Source of the DNA: Phialocephala subalpina
Taxonomy: Eukaryota; Ascomycota; Leotiomycetes; Helotiales; Mollisiaceae
Assembly: GCA_900073065.1 (NCBI GenBank)
Contig: FJOG01000007.1
Coordinates: forward strand, 1,002,329 to 1,066,328
Direction of reading: 5' to 3'
Length of the DNA: 64,000 bases
The position numbers and the translations under genes were made by a program. The notes below the pieces were generated by a model. It was not told the origin of the DNA, made no database searches, and was given only the letters and a program-made list of their open reading frames with translations. Below, one piece after another: positions 44,606-55,224 of this stretch (positions within the stretch are counted from its first letter, which is position 1; each line of letters begins with the position of its first letter).

Positions 44606-46292
44606 CTAAGCACGAGGTACATTTGGCGCATCAGCCGCTATCTTCTCAGCGGAGGAGTGTGCGTGAGTTGAATCGGCTTTCGAGGATTTCTTGTCTTTCT
44701 TCTTCGTCTCTTTCTTGGCAGCTGCTTCGGCGACGAGTTGTTCGAATGCCATGTAGTCGCCTTCTTCCTCTGGGCTGCGTTGTGCCTATTCATGGTCATT
44801 AGTCCTCTGTCTTCATTGGATATAGGACGTTAAAACTTACCTTTTGGAAGATCTCTCCGACAAGTACCAAAGCCTGAGCACGCTCTAGTCTCTTCGAGAC
44901 AGGGACTTTCTTATCGTTCAGAACTTCATCACAGACGTCTCGGAGAATACTTTGTATCTCAAACTTGCTTCCTCGCCACGCGGCTGTGAGAATCTTGCCT
45001 GTAACCCTCCGCTCATATTCAACCTTCTTCTCATCTGTCCAATCCTCTCCTCCCTTCTCCTCCGCCTTGGCCATTTCCTCCATCGTCATCTGGGCATCGA
45101 TCGCGCTTGAAATCGTGTTCCAAGTCTCCTTTGCCAGCGTTCCCTTATCCTTCAATCTGCTGAAGAAGCCGCCAATTCCGAGGAACTTTTGGGACTTCAG
45201 CAACGCGGTAGCCTTTTGCATGTATGTGGTTCCGATGGCGTGGAGGATATCAAGACCGAACGACTCCATCTTTAGGTTCTCGACTTCTAATCGTGTCTTC
45301 TCTTGGAATGCCTTTGTGACATCTGCTTCCTTGCCGGTTTCCGTCCAGACCGAGATTCGATCGACGAGTTTCTTAGCCAGAGTATCAACTCGTTCTTGTC
45401 TGATTCTCGCTCTCTCCTTTTCGTATGCGGCCAATTCCTCACGCTGAGCCTTCGACAATCCACCCTTCTTCTTCTCCTTCTTCCTTAACTCTTTCTCCTC
45501 TTCTGTCAGGCCGGCAGCGTTCAGTTGTGCGTCTTCTTCGGTCTTATCCATGATAGCTTGTCGGATTGGTATGCCTTGCCGTCTCGGTGTGCTTGTCCCA
45601 CTCGCAGACGCAGAAGGAGCAGGACTCGTCCCCTTCTCGGGTGCTAATGTGCTTGCTGTTGACCACTTCTCGGAATCGTGGGTCTCTGCTACACTAGGCG
45701 CTGGAACTCCTCCACCAACCTTACTACTCTCCGCCAACCCCTCTTTCTCCTGTCTCGCTCTCTCCTCTGCCAAACTAGCTCTCTTCGCCTCCGCCTCTCC
45801 CGGGAACTCCTCACCTGCTGCTTCGGCCTCTTGTTCTTGCATTGTGATGTCCATTGTCTTGGTAAGATCCTTCATCAGAGAGATTTCGCCGATTAGGTCG
45901 ACGAAGGCTTCACCTCCGAATATGGTGCCGAAGAACTCTGCGGGGTCAGCGAACCCTTCTGAGGGCAGAGCTTGGTCTTTGCCATATTTGTCGTATGCTT
46001 TGCGGAGGTCGGTATCGGAGAGGACTTGATATGCTTCGCCGATGGCTTGGAAGCGTGCGTGGGCTGTTTCGTCGCCGGGGTTCTTATCTTTGGACAGTGA
46101 GTTTGAGTTTGAGTTTGAGATGGAGAATGAATAGGAGAACTTGGGGGAAGGCGAAGATGGAGCATAGAGAGAGAAAGTGTATATACCAGGATGAGTTACG
46201 ATCGCGAGCTTTCGATATGCCTTCTTGATTTCCAACTCGGACGCGTCGGTCTTCACGCCTAGAGCGTCGTAATAGGTTGTGTCGACGACCAT
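44606..46292 (-). CDS. DnaJ (J-domain) protein with DnaJ-X region
   Basis: Three exons, 46292-46187, 46087-44841 and 44785-44606, give 510 aa. The J domain starts MVVDTTYYDALGVKTDASEL, EIKKAYRKLAIVTHP|DKNPG, then ETAHARFQAIGEAYQVLSD. The 99-nt first intron lies within the HPD codons (CCT G|AT). Beyond the J domain, GKDQALPSEGFADPAEFFGT, GGEAFVDLIGEISLMKDLTK and SFGLDILHAIGTTYMQKATA are the DnaJ-X region of yeast Caj1/Djp1-type proteins. These are cytosolic or membrane-linked cochaperones that stimulate Hsp70. The C-terminus is Lys/Ala-rich. Length and order match the family. The unspliced first intron has no stop codon and would convert HPD to HPG plus a 33-residue insert. Confidence 0.93.
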
Positions 46293-46863
46293 GGCGCCGG
46301 TGTTGTGTGTGGTGATTCAGAACTGTTCTCGCAGGTTTCGGTGTATCTAGTGTTGATGATTATGCGCGGACTCGCAGATGGTTTTGGCAGATGCAGATAC
46401 TTCTCGACGAGGGATCAGAGGTGAACAAGCAGATGGAACAAGCCCGATTTTGTGTAGCTGTCGCAACCTAAATTGTGACACTGTTGACGTTGACGTCGTG
46501 AGGCTGAGCTTTTCCGGAGGTGGAAAAGAATGACGCTTGTCTCGGTCCAAGCCTCGTAAACAAACTCGTATTTCGTACCTAGGAGGGGCAAGCCTGGACA
46601 TTCACGTATCGCAACATTCAAATGAATGAATTATGCCTTTTGAATACTGGGAGGAATCAGAATCGATTTCCGATGATTCGGAGCAGTTTCAGCAAATGTT
46701 CAACCTCGATGTGGTACAATCTAAGACATTCATCACATCGGAAGCTCACCGCACAATTATGTTTGATTCTTGTCTTTTATTTTGCTCGGCAAATGCTCTA
46801 GTAGCCCATTTTGAATTTAATTCTCAACCACCTTTCCACTTCTGTGCAGGGATATTATCGCAT

Positions 46864-47892
46864 TTATTTCACACCAGCAGCAGCCATACGCTGGAAGCAG
46901 CCCTTGTAAGCCTCGTGGATCTCAGGAACCTCGTACTTGTACTCCTTGAGCTTGTTGACAAGCTTGGTGGTGTCGAGCTTGCAGTTGGATCGGCCAGCCT
47001 TGATAACCTTGGCTTGCTCGTCCAATGTGAAGTTCTTCCAGGTAAAGTCAGGTCGGACGTACTCCTTGAAGAGGGAAAGGACCTCGTTGTGGGAGATGGC
47101 ACCTGGGTTGGTGAAGTTGTAGATGCCAGTGTCCTTGTGCTCGGCCATGAGGATGGAGGCGGGGAGGAGATCGTGGAGGATCGTGTTGGAGTTGGGGATG
47201 TCGACGACACGCTCGTACTTGGCGATCTTGGTGACGAAGTTACGGGAGTGGAGGTCGTCGCTGACTGGCATGCGAAGTCTGAGGATCAAGCAGTTGCTGT
47301 AGTTCTTCATGATCTGCGAATCATTAGCTTCTGCAAAATTGTTGATTCTGCACAACTGACCTCCTCAACGTGTGCCTTGGTCTCGGAGTAGAATGAGCCA
47401 TCGAAGTTAGCCTTGTCGGTCTCGAGGAAGCCTGGGCCACCAATTGGGTGGGAGTCGTTGTAGGCATAGATGCAGCCAGTGGCGAAGACGGTGATGTGAA
47501 TGCCCTTCTCGTAGCAGCAATCGGCCAAGTTAATGGTACCGATAACGTTGTTTCTGATGGTCTCCTCCTTGTGATCCTCACACCAGTCGACGTTGGGGCG
47601 GCCAGTAGATCCAGCAGCATTGAGGACGTGGGTTGGCTTGTACTTGTCGAGCTCAGCGATGACAGCCTCTCGGTTTTGCATGCGGACGGTGGTAGAGAAG
47701 ACCTTCTTGCCTGCAGATTTATGAGCTTCTGCCAAGGTGAGTGGCACGAGAGTGCTTACCCTGGGATTCAAGGAGAGTCTTCAAGCTGTCAATTTATTAG
47801 CATAAGCTTCCAAGCATGATTTAAGAATCAACGTACTGGCCAGCGACCCATCCTTCACCACCCCAGATGAGGAAAACGTTCTCGGAAGACAT
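46864..47892 (-). CDS. UDP-4-keto-6-deoxyglucose 3,5-epimerase/4-reductase-like protein
   Basis: Four exons, 47892-47837, 47785-47760, 47710-47361 and 47313-46864, give 293 aa. It begins with a Rossmann motif, VFLIWGGEGWVAGHL, the atypical glycine pattern of this enzyme class. THVLNAAGSTGRPNVDWCED, FATGCIYAYND, the catalytic FYSETKAH (Tyr-x3-Lys), RLRMPVSDDLHSRNFVTK and IYNFTNPGAISHNE follow. These are the hallmarks of the epimerase/reductase that makes UDP-L-rhamnose in plants (NRS/ER) and in some filamentous fungi such as Botrytis. It acts on the product of a UDP-glucose 4,6-dehydratase, which is not in this window. Length is normal. A sugar-nucleotide or triose-phosphate-type transporter gene lies about 1 kb away; any functional link is inference. 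Confidence 0.93.
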
Positions 47893-48923
47893 GTTTGCTT
47901 GATTGAAGTTTTTGGGGAGATTCTGCGTTGTGGTGGAGAAACGAAGGTGGTTGCGGTGAGAGGACAAATAATGTTGTGAAAGAGAGAAGCGGAGTAGTGG
48001 CGGGGGGACTACCCTCGATTTGTCAACTCCCCTTGCATAAGCCTCACAGAGAATTTGGACACGAACTCCTCGTGACAACCACAGTAATCAATTCTATTTG
48101 GTTTTTGTCTAAACCCTGTCTACTTTGCAATCAATTGTCCTTGAAGATGGCAGGTATCGAGCTCGTTCATTATCTCTGCTGATAATGGTGGGGTTGCCAC
48201 ACTTACCGCCTTTCGCGCCTTCGTTTTGATATTGCAGGGGTCGCCAATGTCGAAAAGGGGTCTCGATGGAGAAGAGACTTTGATAGATGGTTGGATGCCA
48301 CTGCCAGGGAAATGTGATAAGATTACTTGAGATGTTTTCAAAAGCATCCCAAACTGCAAAGGAGGATTATTTACAGACCGAATTGTTACATTTTAGTCTA
48401 AAATAGAAATATAGTTCGCCAGGGCATTTCTTACAATCTGATCTGCCACGACTAACATAGTTCGGCCATCGGCAAGAATTCCTAGCCAATTTTAGACTTG
48501 ACCTCATAAAACGTGCATCTATCTCAACATTTCGCTCTGTTTGCGCAGACTTGAATAACGAAGCGACCTCAATTCAATTCACACAATACAACACACAATT
48601 CGAGGTGTAATTTCACGAAGCTATTTTTGCTCGTATCCGAAGAGGCGCATTGCGGCTTGGCATTGGCAACCCTTTTCGGAAACGTGCCCTCTCCTGAACC
48701 TCGAACATCGATATCGCGACGCGCTTCACAATTTTTCATCGACGACTTCACATCGCAATCCATCTTGGATATCCAGGCCCTGATTCTCCGCTTATGAATC
48801 CTTTTTCACTTCTCCCACGCCCTCTTTAATACACCTTCGATTCTTTCATCCATCGTTCAGCCGCATTCACAAGCACCTCGGTCGACAACGCATCACGCGA
48901 AGATCCCTATCACATGATCCATC
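47893..48923. promoter_or_regulatory. Divergent intergenic region
   Basis: About 1.0 kb between the epimerase/reductase gene (minus) and the transporter gene (plus), holding both promoters and leaders. A pyrimidine-rich leader (many TTTC/CTTC runs) precedes the transporter ATG. No gene seen within it. Confidence 0.45.
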
Positions 48924-50282
48924 ATGGCCATCAAAGATGAGAACGAGAACGAGAACAGTATCCCGCTCCTCGACGTCGAGGCTCAGCGAGAAGCAGATGG
49001 AGAGGGCAAGTCCTTTGATGCCGAGCCTCCAGTAGCGCCTTCAACGCCTCAGATCAGCAGCGCTGCACGCAAGAAGTTTTTGATATGGACGGCTATCAAT
49101 ATGGCTTCGACGATTGGGATTGTGTTTACGAATAAGGCTATCTTCAATGATCCGAATTTCAAGTTGATGCAAACGAGTTTCGCTTGTTTTCATTTCATAT
49201 GTACGGGCTTGACGTTATACGTTGTGAGTAACCGAGCACCCCGAGTCACAGAACATTGGACGTTTGCTGACCATATAGGTGTCTCGGCCGGGAATAGGAG
49301 CTTTCGTCCCCAAACGTGCTGGGATAGTCGAGATGTTGCCCGTATGTTTACTTCCCATTTCTTGTAGTTCACGAGGAGAACTTATGATCTCACATGATAC
49401 GTCCCTTCTCATCATTCCCTTCCCTTCTACTCCTCCTTTGTCCCACATCTCCTCGGACAAGACGGAATCAAGCTAAAGACCTTGCAGCTCGCCTTCTCAA
49501 TGTGCCTTAACGTCGTCCTCCCCAACCTCTCCCTCGCCTTCAGCACCGTAACGGTTTACCAACTCTGCCGCGTCCTCCTCACCCCCATGACCGCCATTAT
49601 AAACTACATCTTCTACCACGCCACCATTCCCGTCAACGCCGCTTTGGCCCTAATCCCCGTTTGCTTGGGTGTAGGTGTAACCTCCTACTACGACACCAAA
49701 CCAACTTCAAACCCAACCGTCGAATCAACCTCGTTAATCGGCGTAATGTTCGCTCTCTCCGGCGTTTTGGCATCCTCAGCATACACCGTCCTAATCGGCG
49801 CCTACCACAAAAAACTCTCCATGTCTTCCTCCCAGCTCTTGCTAAACCAAGCACCCATCTCATCCGTAATGCTCATGTTCGCGATCCCAATCGTGGATCA
49901 TATTCCAGATTTATCAATAGTGCCGCAATATAGATGGGCGATGATTGTAATGAGTGGAGGATTCGCGAGTCTGATTAATATCAGTCAGTTCTTTATCGTG
50001 GCGGGGAGTGGACCGGTTAGTAGTACGGTGGTGGGACATTTGAAAACGGTTAGTATTGTGGGGATTGGGTGGGCGGTGTCTGGGAAGAGTGTTACGGATA
50101 TGAGTGCGTTGGGAGTGGTAATGACGATTGGGGGGATTGTTGTGTGAGTTTCTCTTTTTGCTTTTATTCCTGTCTAGTTTTTAGCGTTTCGTGGAACGTC
50201 CTCGTGTTTGGGGAGAGAGGAGGGTGAAGTGCTGACTTGCAACAGATACTCATATATCATGTTGAACCGCCCTAGAAAGTAA
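48924..50282 (+). CDS. Triose-phosphate-type / nucleotide-sugar transporter family protein
   Basis: Four exons, 48924-49223, 49279-49341, 49473-50143 and 50246-50282, give 356 aa. A hydrophilic N-terminus is followed by about ten hydrophobic segments: KKFLIWTAINMASTIGIVFT with NKAIF, LSLAFSTVTVYQLCRVLLTP, INYIFYHATIPVNAALALIP, SSSQLLLNQAPISSVMLMFA, INISQFFIVAGSGPVSSTVV and GHLKTVSIVGIGWAVSGKSV. The LLLNQAP segment and GHLKT motif are diagnostic of the TPT/SLC35E subfamily, usually in Golgi or ER membranes. Substrate cannot be told from sequence. It is convergent with a paralogue (50495-51617), which has the same QLLLNQAPIS motif. The C-terminus RPRK is short and basic, resembling a C-terminal sorting signal. 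Confidence 0.9.
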
Positions 50283-50494
50283 TCTTGTAAGGTCTTACAT
50301 GAAGCGAAGGAGGAAGTAGCAGTATCGGTAGCAGCTGGTGTGTGTAAGGTATAAAACATGTGGGATAGAACGGGGTCTGTTCATGTATGTTCATTTGTCA
50401 CGATAGAGACGGGAAAACGGGTGGATGGTGATCTTTCATTATAACTATGTTCATGGATGTATGCTTTTTCTTGTATATACAAATGGCTCTAGAC

Positions 50495-51617
50495 TCATCG
50501 TTGCGAGAGTTGACTGTATAATGTAGCCCCTCCGAGAGCAAGGATGATTCCTAACGCGTCTTTTGCTGTGAGGATTCGTCCTTCGCTCATCCAGCCGTAG
50601 GTGAGGATTATGATTGTTTTGACGCTGGGGGATGTTAGTGAGATAATAAATTAGGGGGCAAGAAGACTTTCTTTGATGCTACGTTGAATGTTAGGGCGCT
50701 CATTCGTCCGATGATTAGAAATTGGGAGAGGTTGAGAGCTGCTGCTGCTAATCCAGACAAGAACAACGCGGTCAAGGTATCGTTTGGTATGACTTCGATG
50801 TCCGGAATGATGTCGAAAAAGGGTACCAGGAATGCCAGCATAAGGACGGATATCGGGGCCTGGTTTAACAATAGCTGAGGACTAGACACGTTGAAGTCCT
50901 TCATCTTCTTTCCAATCCATACTTGGTAAAACGCTGTGATCGTAAAAGCAGCGACTGCAATTGATACTCCAAGTGTTGTAAGTCCAACTGCTCCAGAATT
51001 CGTAAGTCCCACGCCAATACAGAGACTGGCTAGAGCGCCAGCGGTGAGGCCTGAAATGGACTTTCCAAGATAGAAGTATTGCAGTACGGCGACGCAGGGT
51101 GTGGTCATTATTTTGGCCAATTGATAGAATCCAATCGAGTTGTATGCCAAACTCAAGTTTCCGAGGACGAGGAACCCCGCAAAGAAGGCGCAGAGGGGTA
51201 TCATTTGTAGAAATGGCAGTCGTATCGGTACGAAGAGATTGAACGGCGATCGGCTTGCTATCCACAGGACGATCGATGTGCAGGTGAAATGCCACATAGC
51301 GAACGATATTTGGCAGCTCTTGAGTTGTTTATCTTTCAATATCCTAGGTCTAAATAAGCATGCCGAATTGAATATCGAAGACAGTGACTGTGGGAATATA
51401 TATACCAATTGTTTAAGAAGACCAGAGTAACCGTGCTGGCAATATTCAAGACAATGCAGAATCCATCAATCACTCTGCTCCATGAGCCCTTCTTTTCAGG
51501 CTTTGCCTTTTCCTTCAGCACTGGCGGAGAAGAGTCAAAAGAATCTCTTCCCTCTTCCGCGAGTAGCCCCATCTTGTTCATCTCTATATCCTCATTTGGT
51601 GGGGTGGCAGAAGGCAT
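50495..51617 (-). CDS. Second TPT-type transporter paralogue, last splice donor altered
   Basis: Exons 51617-51406, 51343-50672 and 50624-50495 would give 337 aa with about ten membrane helices: VLNIASTVTLVFLNNW, LSLAYNSIGFYQLAKIMTTP, SSPQLLLNQAPISVLMLAFL, LNLSQFLIIGRMSALTFNVA and, in the last exon, VKTIIILTYGWMSEGRILTA then DALGIILALGGATLYSQ. The last join requires cutting after TCAAA at 50672, where the next bases are GAAAGT instead of the expected GTAAGT. The acceptor (CCCCAG) and branch (TCACTAAC) look normal. Using the next GT (50667) shifts frame; reading through gives a stop after 15 codons. Either a non-canonical donor, a one-base change that disables the gene, or a sequence error. 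It is convergent with its paralogue, 212 bp away. Confidence 0.75.
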
Positions 51618-52370
51618 AACCGCGATTGGCAGATGGTCCTCGGGGTCGTCGAGCCTGACGGTGGTCTGTCAAGCCGTGCGCTTCCTTGGCTCGTCCGAAG
51701 TATACGGAACAGAAGAAAGAAAAGCAGAAAGTCGGTGTTTATAACATTATGGGACGAAAACCGTACAGCGCATCAGGGTTCCATACCGGTATTCCGTAAA
51801 TGCGATGCCATTCGCAGGGAGGTGGCAAGTACCTGCATATCTTCTTTTGGGAACAAACGAAATTGCTGCCTGCAATGCTGATCCGCGAGGCTGAAATCTG
51901 ACCGCGAGACCAGACGAGACGCTTGTCCTGAAATAGCTAGCGCCGTCGGCCTGGTACTTTTCTCTGATTGGCACTCTTAATCGTCGGCGCCTCCTCCCTC
52001 CGTTTCCACGTAACCCGATTGCAAATCGCGGTAGAGTTTCTCTGCTCTCCCGGAAAAGCGAAAAGAGGAGGTGAAGGATAAAATCACAATATAATCCTTT
52101 CAATCCTTTCAATCCCCATCCGCCATCATCTCGATTCTTCTTTTCGCAGTGTTGCCCAGTAGTTGGACGAAAGGTAGCTCGAAGCAGCCTTGTGTCACAC
52201 GTCGGAAATGAGCCGTTTGTCCTGAGTCGCAGCCGCAAATTTCTCTATAATTTCAAGAACTCCACGAAATTGTCCAACTTCAACACGCCACGAATTCCGT
52301 ACAATTACAACGACTAAACGAAATATTTCCAACTTCAACCTACCCTTCAATCCGCTTCTCCCCTTTCACA
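51618..52370. promoter_or_regulatory. Divergent intergenic region upstream of ERG9
   Basis: About 750 bp holding the promoters of the second transporter and of squalene synthase. A 163-codon minus-strand frame crosses it but shows no domain. I searched by eye for a sterol-response TCGTATA site and did not find one. Confidence 0.45.
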
Positions 52371-53972
52371 ATGGGTCTCGCTGGGCAGCTCCTGTACTAC
52401 TCGGTTCATCCAAACCAGCTTCGATCCATCTTGCAATGGTATACCCCCTGAGCACCAACTTCTGCGCATGGCTAACTGAACTCCAGGAAGATCTGGCATG
52501 ATCCTGTGCACGCCAGAACTCCAGAAAAGGAATCTGCAAACCTGAAAGAATGCTTCAAATACCTGAACTTGACCAGTCGAAGTTTCTGTTCCGTCATCCA
52601 AGAGCTCAATCCCGAACTTCTCGTACCAGTCACAATATTCTACCTTGTCCTACGAGGTCTAGACACAATCGAGGATGACATGACGATACCCTTAGAGAAC
52701 AAGGAGCCGAAGTTGAGGAATTTCCAGAATATCTTGGAGGAAGATGGCTGGACGTTCACCGAGAATGGTCCCAACGAGAAGGATCGAGAGCTGCTCGTAC
52801 ATTTCGACGTAGTTATCACCGAATTCAAGTTACTCAAACCAGCCTACAAGGACATCATCAAGGACATCACAGAGAAGATGGGCAATGGTATGGCAGATTA
52901 TGTGCTCAATGCGGAGCACAACGTCAATGGTGTAAACACGGTCAAGGATTACGAGCTGTACTGCCATTACGTTGCCGGTTTGGTCGGTGATGGTTGTACG
53001 AGATTATTCGTGGAGGCTGAATTCGCCAACCCAGCGCTGCTGAAGCGTCCTGAGCTGTCAGAGTCCATGGGCCAATTCTTACAGAAGACGAACATCATCC
53101 GTGATATCCGAGAAGATTTCGACGACAAGAGACGTTTCTGGCCTAAGGAGATCTGGTCTAAGCACGTCGACAAGTTCGAAGACCTGTTCGACCCCAAAAA
53201 CCTTCAAAAAGCATTGAACTGCAGCTCAGAAATGGTCTTGAACTCGCTCAAGCACGCTGATGAATGCTTGTTCTACATGGCCGCCATCAAGGATCAGAGT
53301 GTTTTCAACTTCGTAGCCATCCCACAATCCATGGCTATTGCCACACTGGAGCTTGTTTTCCAGAACCCCGAGGTTTTCAAGAAAAACGTCAAGATTACCA
53401 AGGGTGATGCGTGTCAATTGATGATGGAGTCCTCACAAAACTTGAAGACAGTCAGCGAAATCTTCTTGAGATACGTCCGAAGGATACACAAGAAGAACAA
53501 GCCTACGGATCCAAACTTCCTCCAAATCAGCATGGCATGCGGCAAAGTAAGGACAACGAGTCGAAAACCAAGTGGGTATGCTAATTATGACAGGTCGAGC
53601 AATTCATCGAGTCCATCTTCCCAACACAAGATCCCAAGGCACTTGCTCTCATCCACAAGGGCGAGATCTCACCAGAGCAAGCGAAGACGAAGGCGGAGAG
53701 CGCCGAAGCAAACAAGGATGTTATGTATCTCATGCTTGCCGTTTTTGGTACCCTCCTCGTTATCTCTGGCTTGATGGTAAGATCTTACTTCCTTCCCCTC
53801 ATCATTTTCCACCTTCACTAACACAATCCAGATCGGAGCCGCCTACCTCGCCGGCGCACGCTTCGACGTCGCAGTCAACGAGCTCAAGAAAGGCAAGATC
53901 TTTCCCAAATTCGACGGCGGCAGCGAAGAAGCGGCAAAGATCGCAAACGCATACGACCACGGTGAACTATGA
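52371..53972 (+). CDS. ERG9: Squalene synthase
   Basis: Farnesyl-diphosphate farnesyltransferase, the first committed step of ergosterol synthesis, in the ER membrane. Four exons, 52371-52438, 52487-53546, 53594-53776 and 53832-53972, give 483 aa. Motifs are [37 protein letters not shown] (first Asp-rich site, DTIED), [37 protein letters not shown] (second site) and [21 protein letters not shown]-terminal membrane anchor is split by the last intron: [18 protein letters not shown] joins [12 protein letters not shown]. The length is slightly above the yeast enzyme because of a C-terminal tail after the anchor. All catalytic motifs are intact. The first intron has a GCTAACTG branch site. Confidence 0.97.
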
Positions 53973-55224
53973 TCATCTTCCCCTTCTACTTCGAGCGTCG
54001 AACTTTATTCGTGATTCATATTACCAGGCCTTAATTTTTGGTCGCGCCATAGGGTCCCAGGCGAGTTGAGGCGCATACGTGACGTGTTTTAGGACGAGCG
54101 ATGGCATTGATGCGTTGCAATGCGTATCAGATGTATTATATAACTGGCTAGGCGATTCATACTGCCTTCAGTAATGCACATGATGATTTTTCGTCGATAC
54201 TGACATTGTAATTTCCTAATTTGCAGGTGGGTTGGAGTTTTGAGGAGAGGAGTGAAACGAAATAGCACGGATGTCAAATTGCAACTATTGTCTTTTCAAT
54301 GACTGTTGGTTGTGCCGAAGATGTGCTGATATCGATTGCGATTGCCTGTGATGGGACGATGACTGAATATCCTATCCTCTTTTTGGTGGAGAGGGATGGT
54401 TGTTGGATTGCGTACATATATATTTCTTTTGTTTTCTGTCATTTTGGTAGTGCTTTTGGCTTCTGTACTGCTGTTGAGTTTCGCTGCTTAATGCTGTGGC
54501 CGATGTCGGTTCCTGAGTGGAAGCGGGCATGAGGTACAATGTACGTGAGTAGTAGGGCAAACTCGGAAGAGAGTCCCTTGTTTTTCATCTGAAATGTCCG
54601 TTTCTTAGTTAGGGTCATCCGATAATCTTGCTAGAAAAGATGTTTCCTCTAGCTAGCATCTCTTGGGCTTTTTATCATGTCCCAGAGGCAGCTATCCAAG
54701 GCCGATAGTCGAATGTCCTTGATGTGGCTCCTAGCATTTCTTCAACAATTCCACATCTGGATGGGGCCATTACTCGTCCCTCAAGAGATCCGCGTTCGCC
54801 ATTACCTGGGCTCGGCAGACGACTTTGGTCCTGGTTCCTTGCAATTGGGATTTGCCAGCCGTCGAGCCGGATAAAAGGATTCATGATTGGCTGTTGAGAA
54901 GAAATGAGAACCCTTCCCTTGATTATCGCCACCGCGTTTGCTTACATTGCTGTGGACGGCACGTAAATGCGCACATCACTCAACAGAGTCTTGGTACCGT
55001 GTATTTTAGAACGGTGAACATGAAGTTTTAAGAACTCGTCAGAGAGAAAGGTACTGTAGTGAAGGAGTCTTTCATGTGTACCGTTTTGAAGGAAAGTAAC
55101 TCAGGTTGGTAGCTCACAAGAAGGCGCTCAAGGGGACATCTCTACAAATCTACAAATTTTCTCATAATGCAATCGCAGATGAAACTGCTCACGTCATATT
55201 CCATCTCATAGCGTTCCAACTTAC
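53973..55224. other. Intergenic, no gene seen
   Basis: About 1.25 kb after squalene synthase. It contains its 3' flank and the unresolved 3' end of the GTPase pseudogene, whose last donor (GTAAGT at 55224) points to a further small exon that I could not place. Confidence 0.45.

Noticed and set aside
46633..47819. Long plus-strand frames opposite the epimerase/reductase gene
   Set aside because: They are antisense shadows of a well-supported minus-strand gene with catalytic motifs and consistent introns.
51747..52238. 163-codon minus-strand frame upstream of ERG9
   Set aside because: Arg/Ser-rich with no recognisable domain, and it lies in the shared promoter of two real genes.
20758..53972. 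A sterol-regulation link between the Upc2-like factor and ERG9 in the same window
   Set aside because: They are 30 kb apart with unrelated genes between, and I found no TCGTATA site in the ERG9 upstream region.
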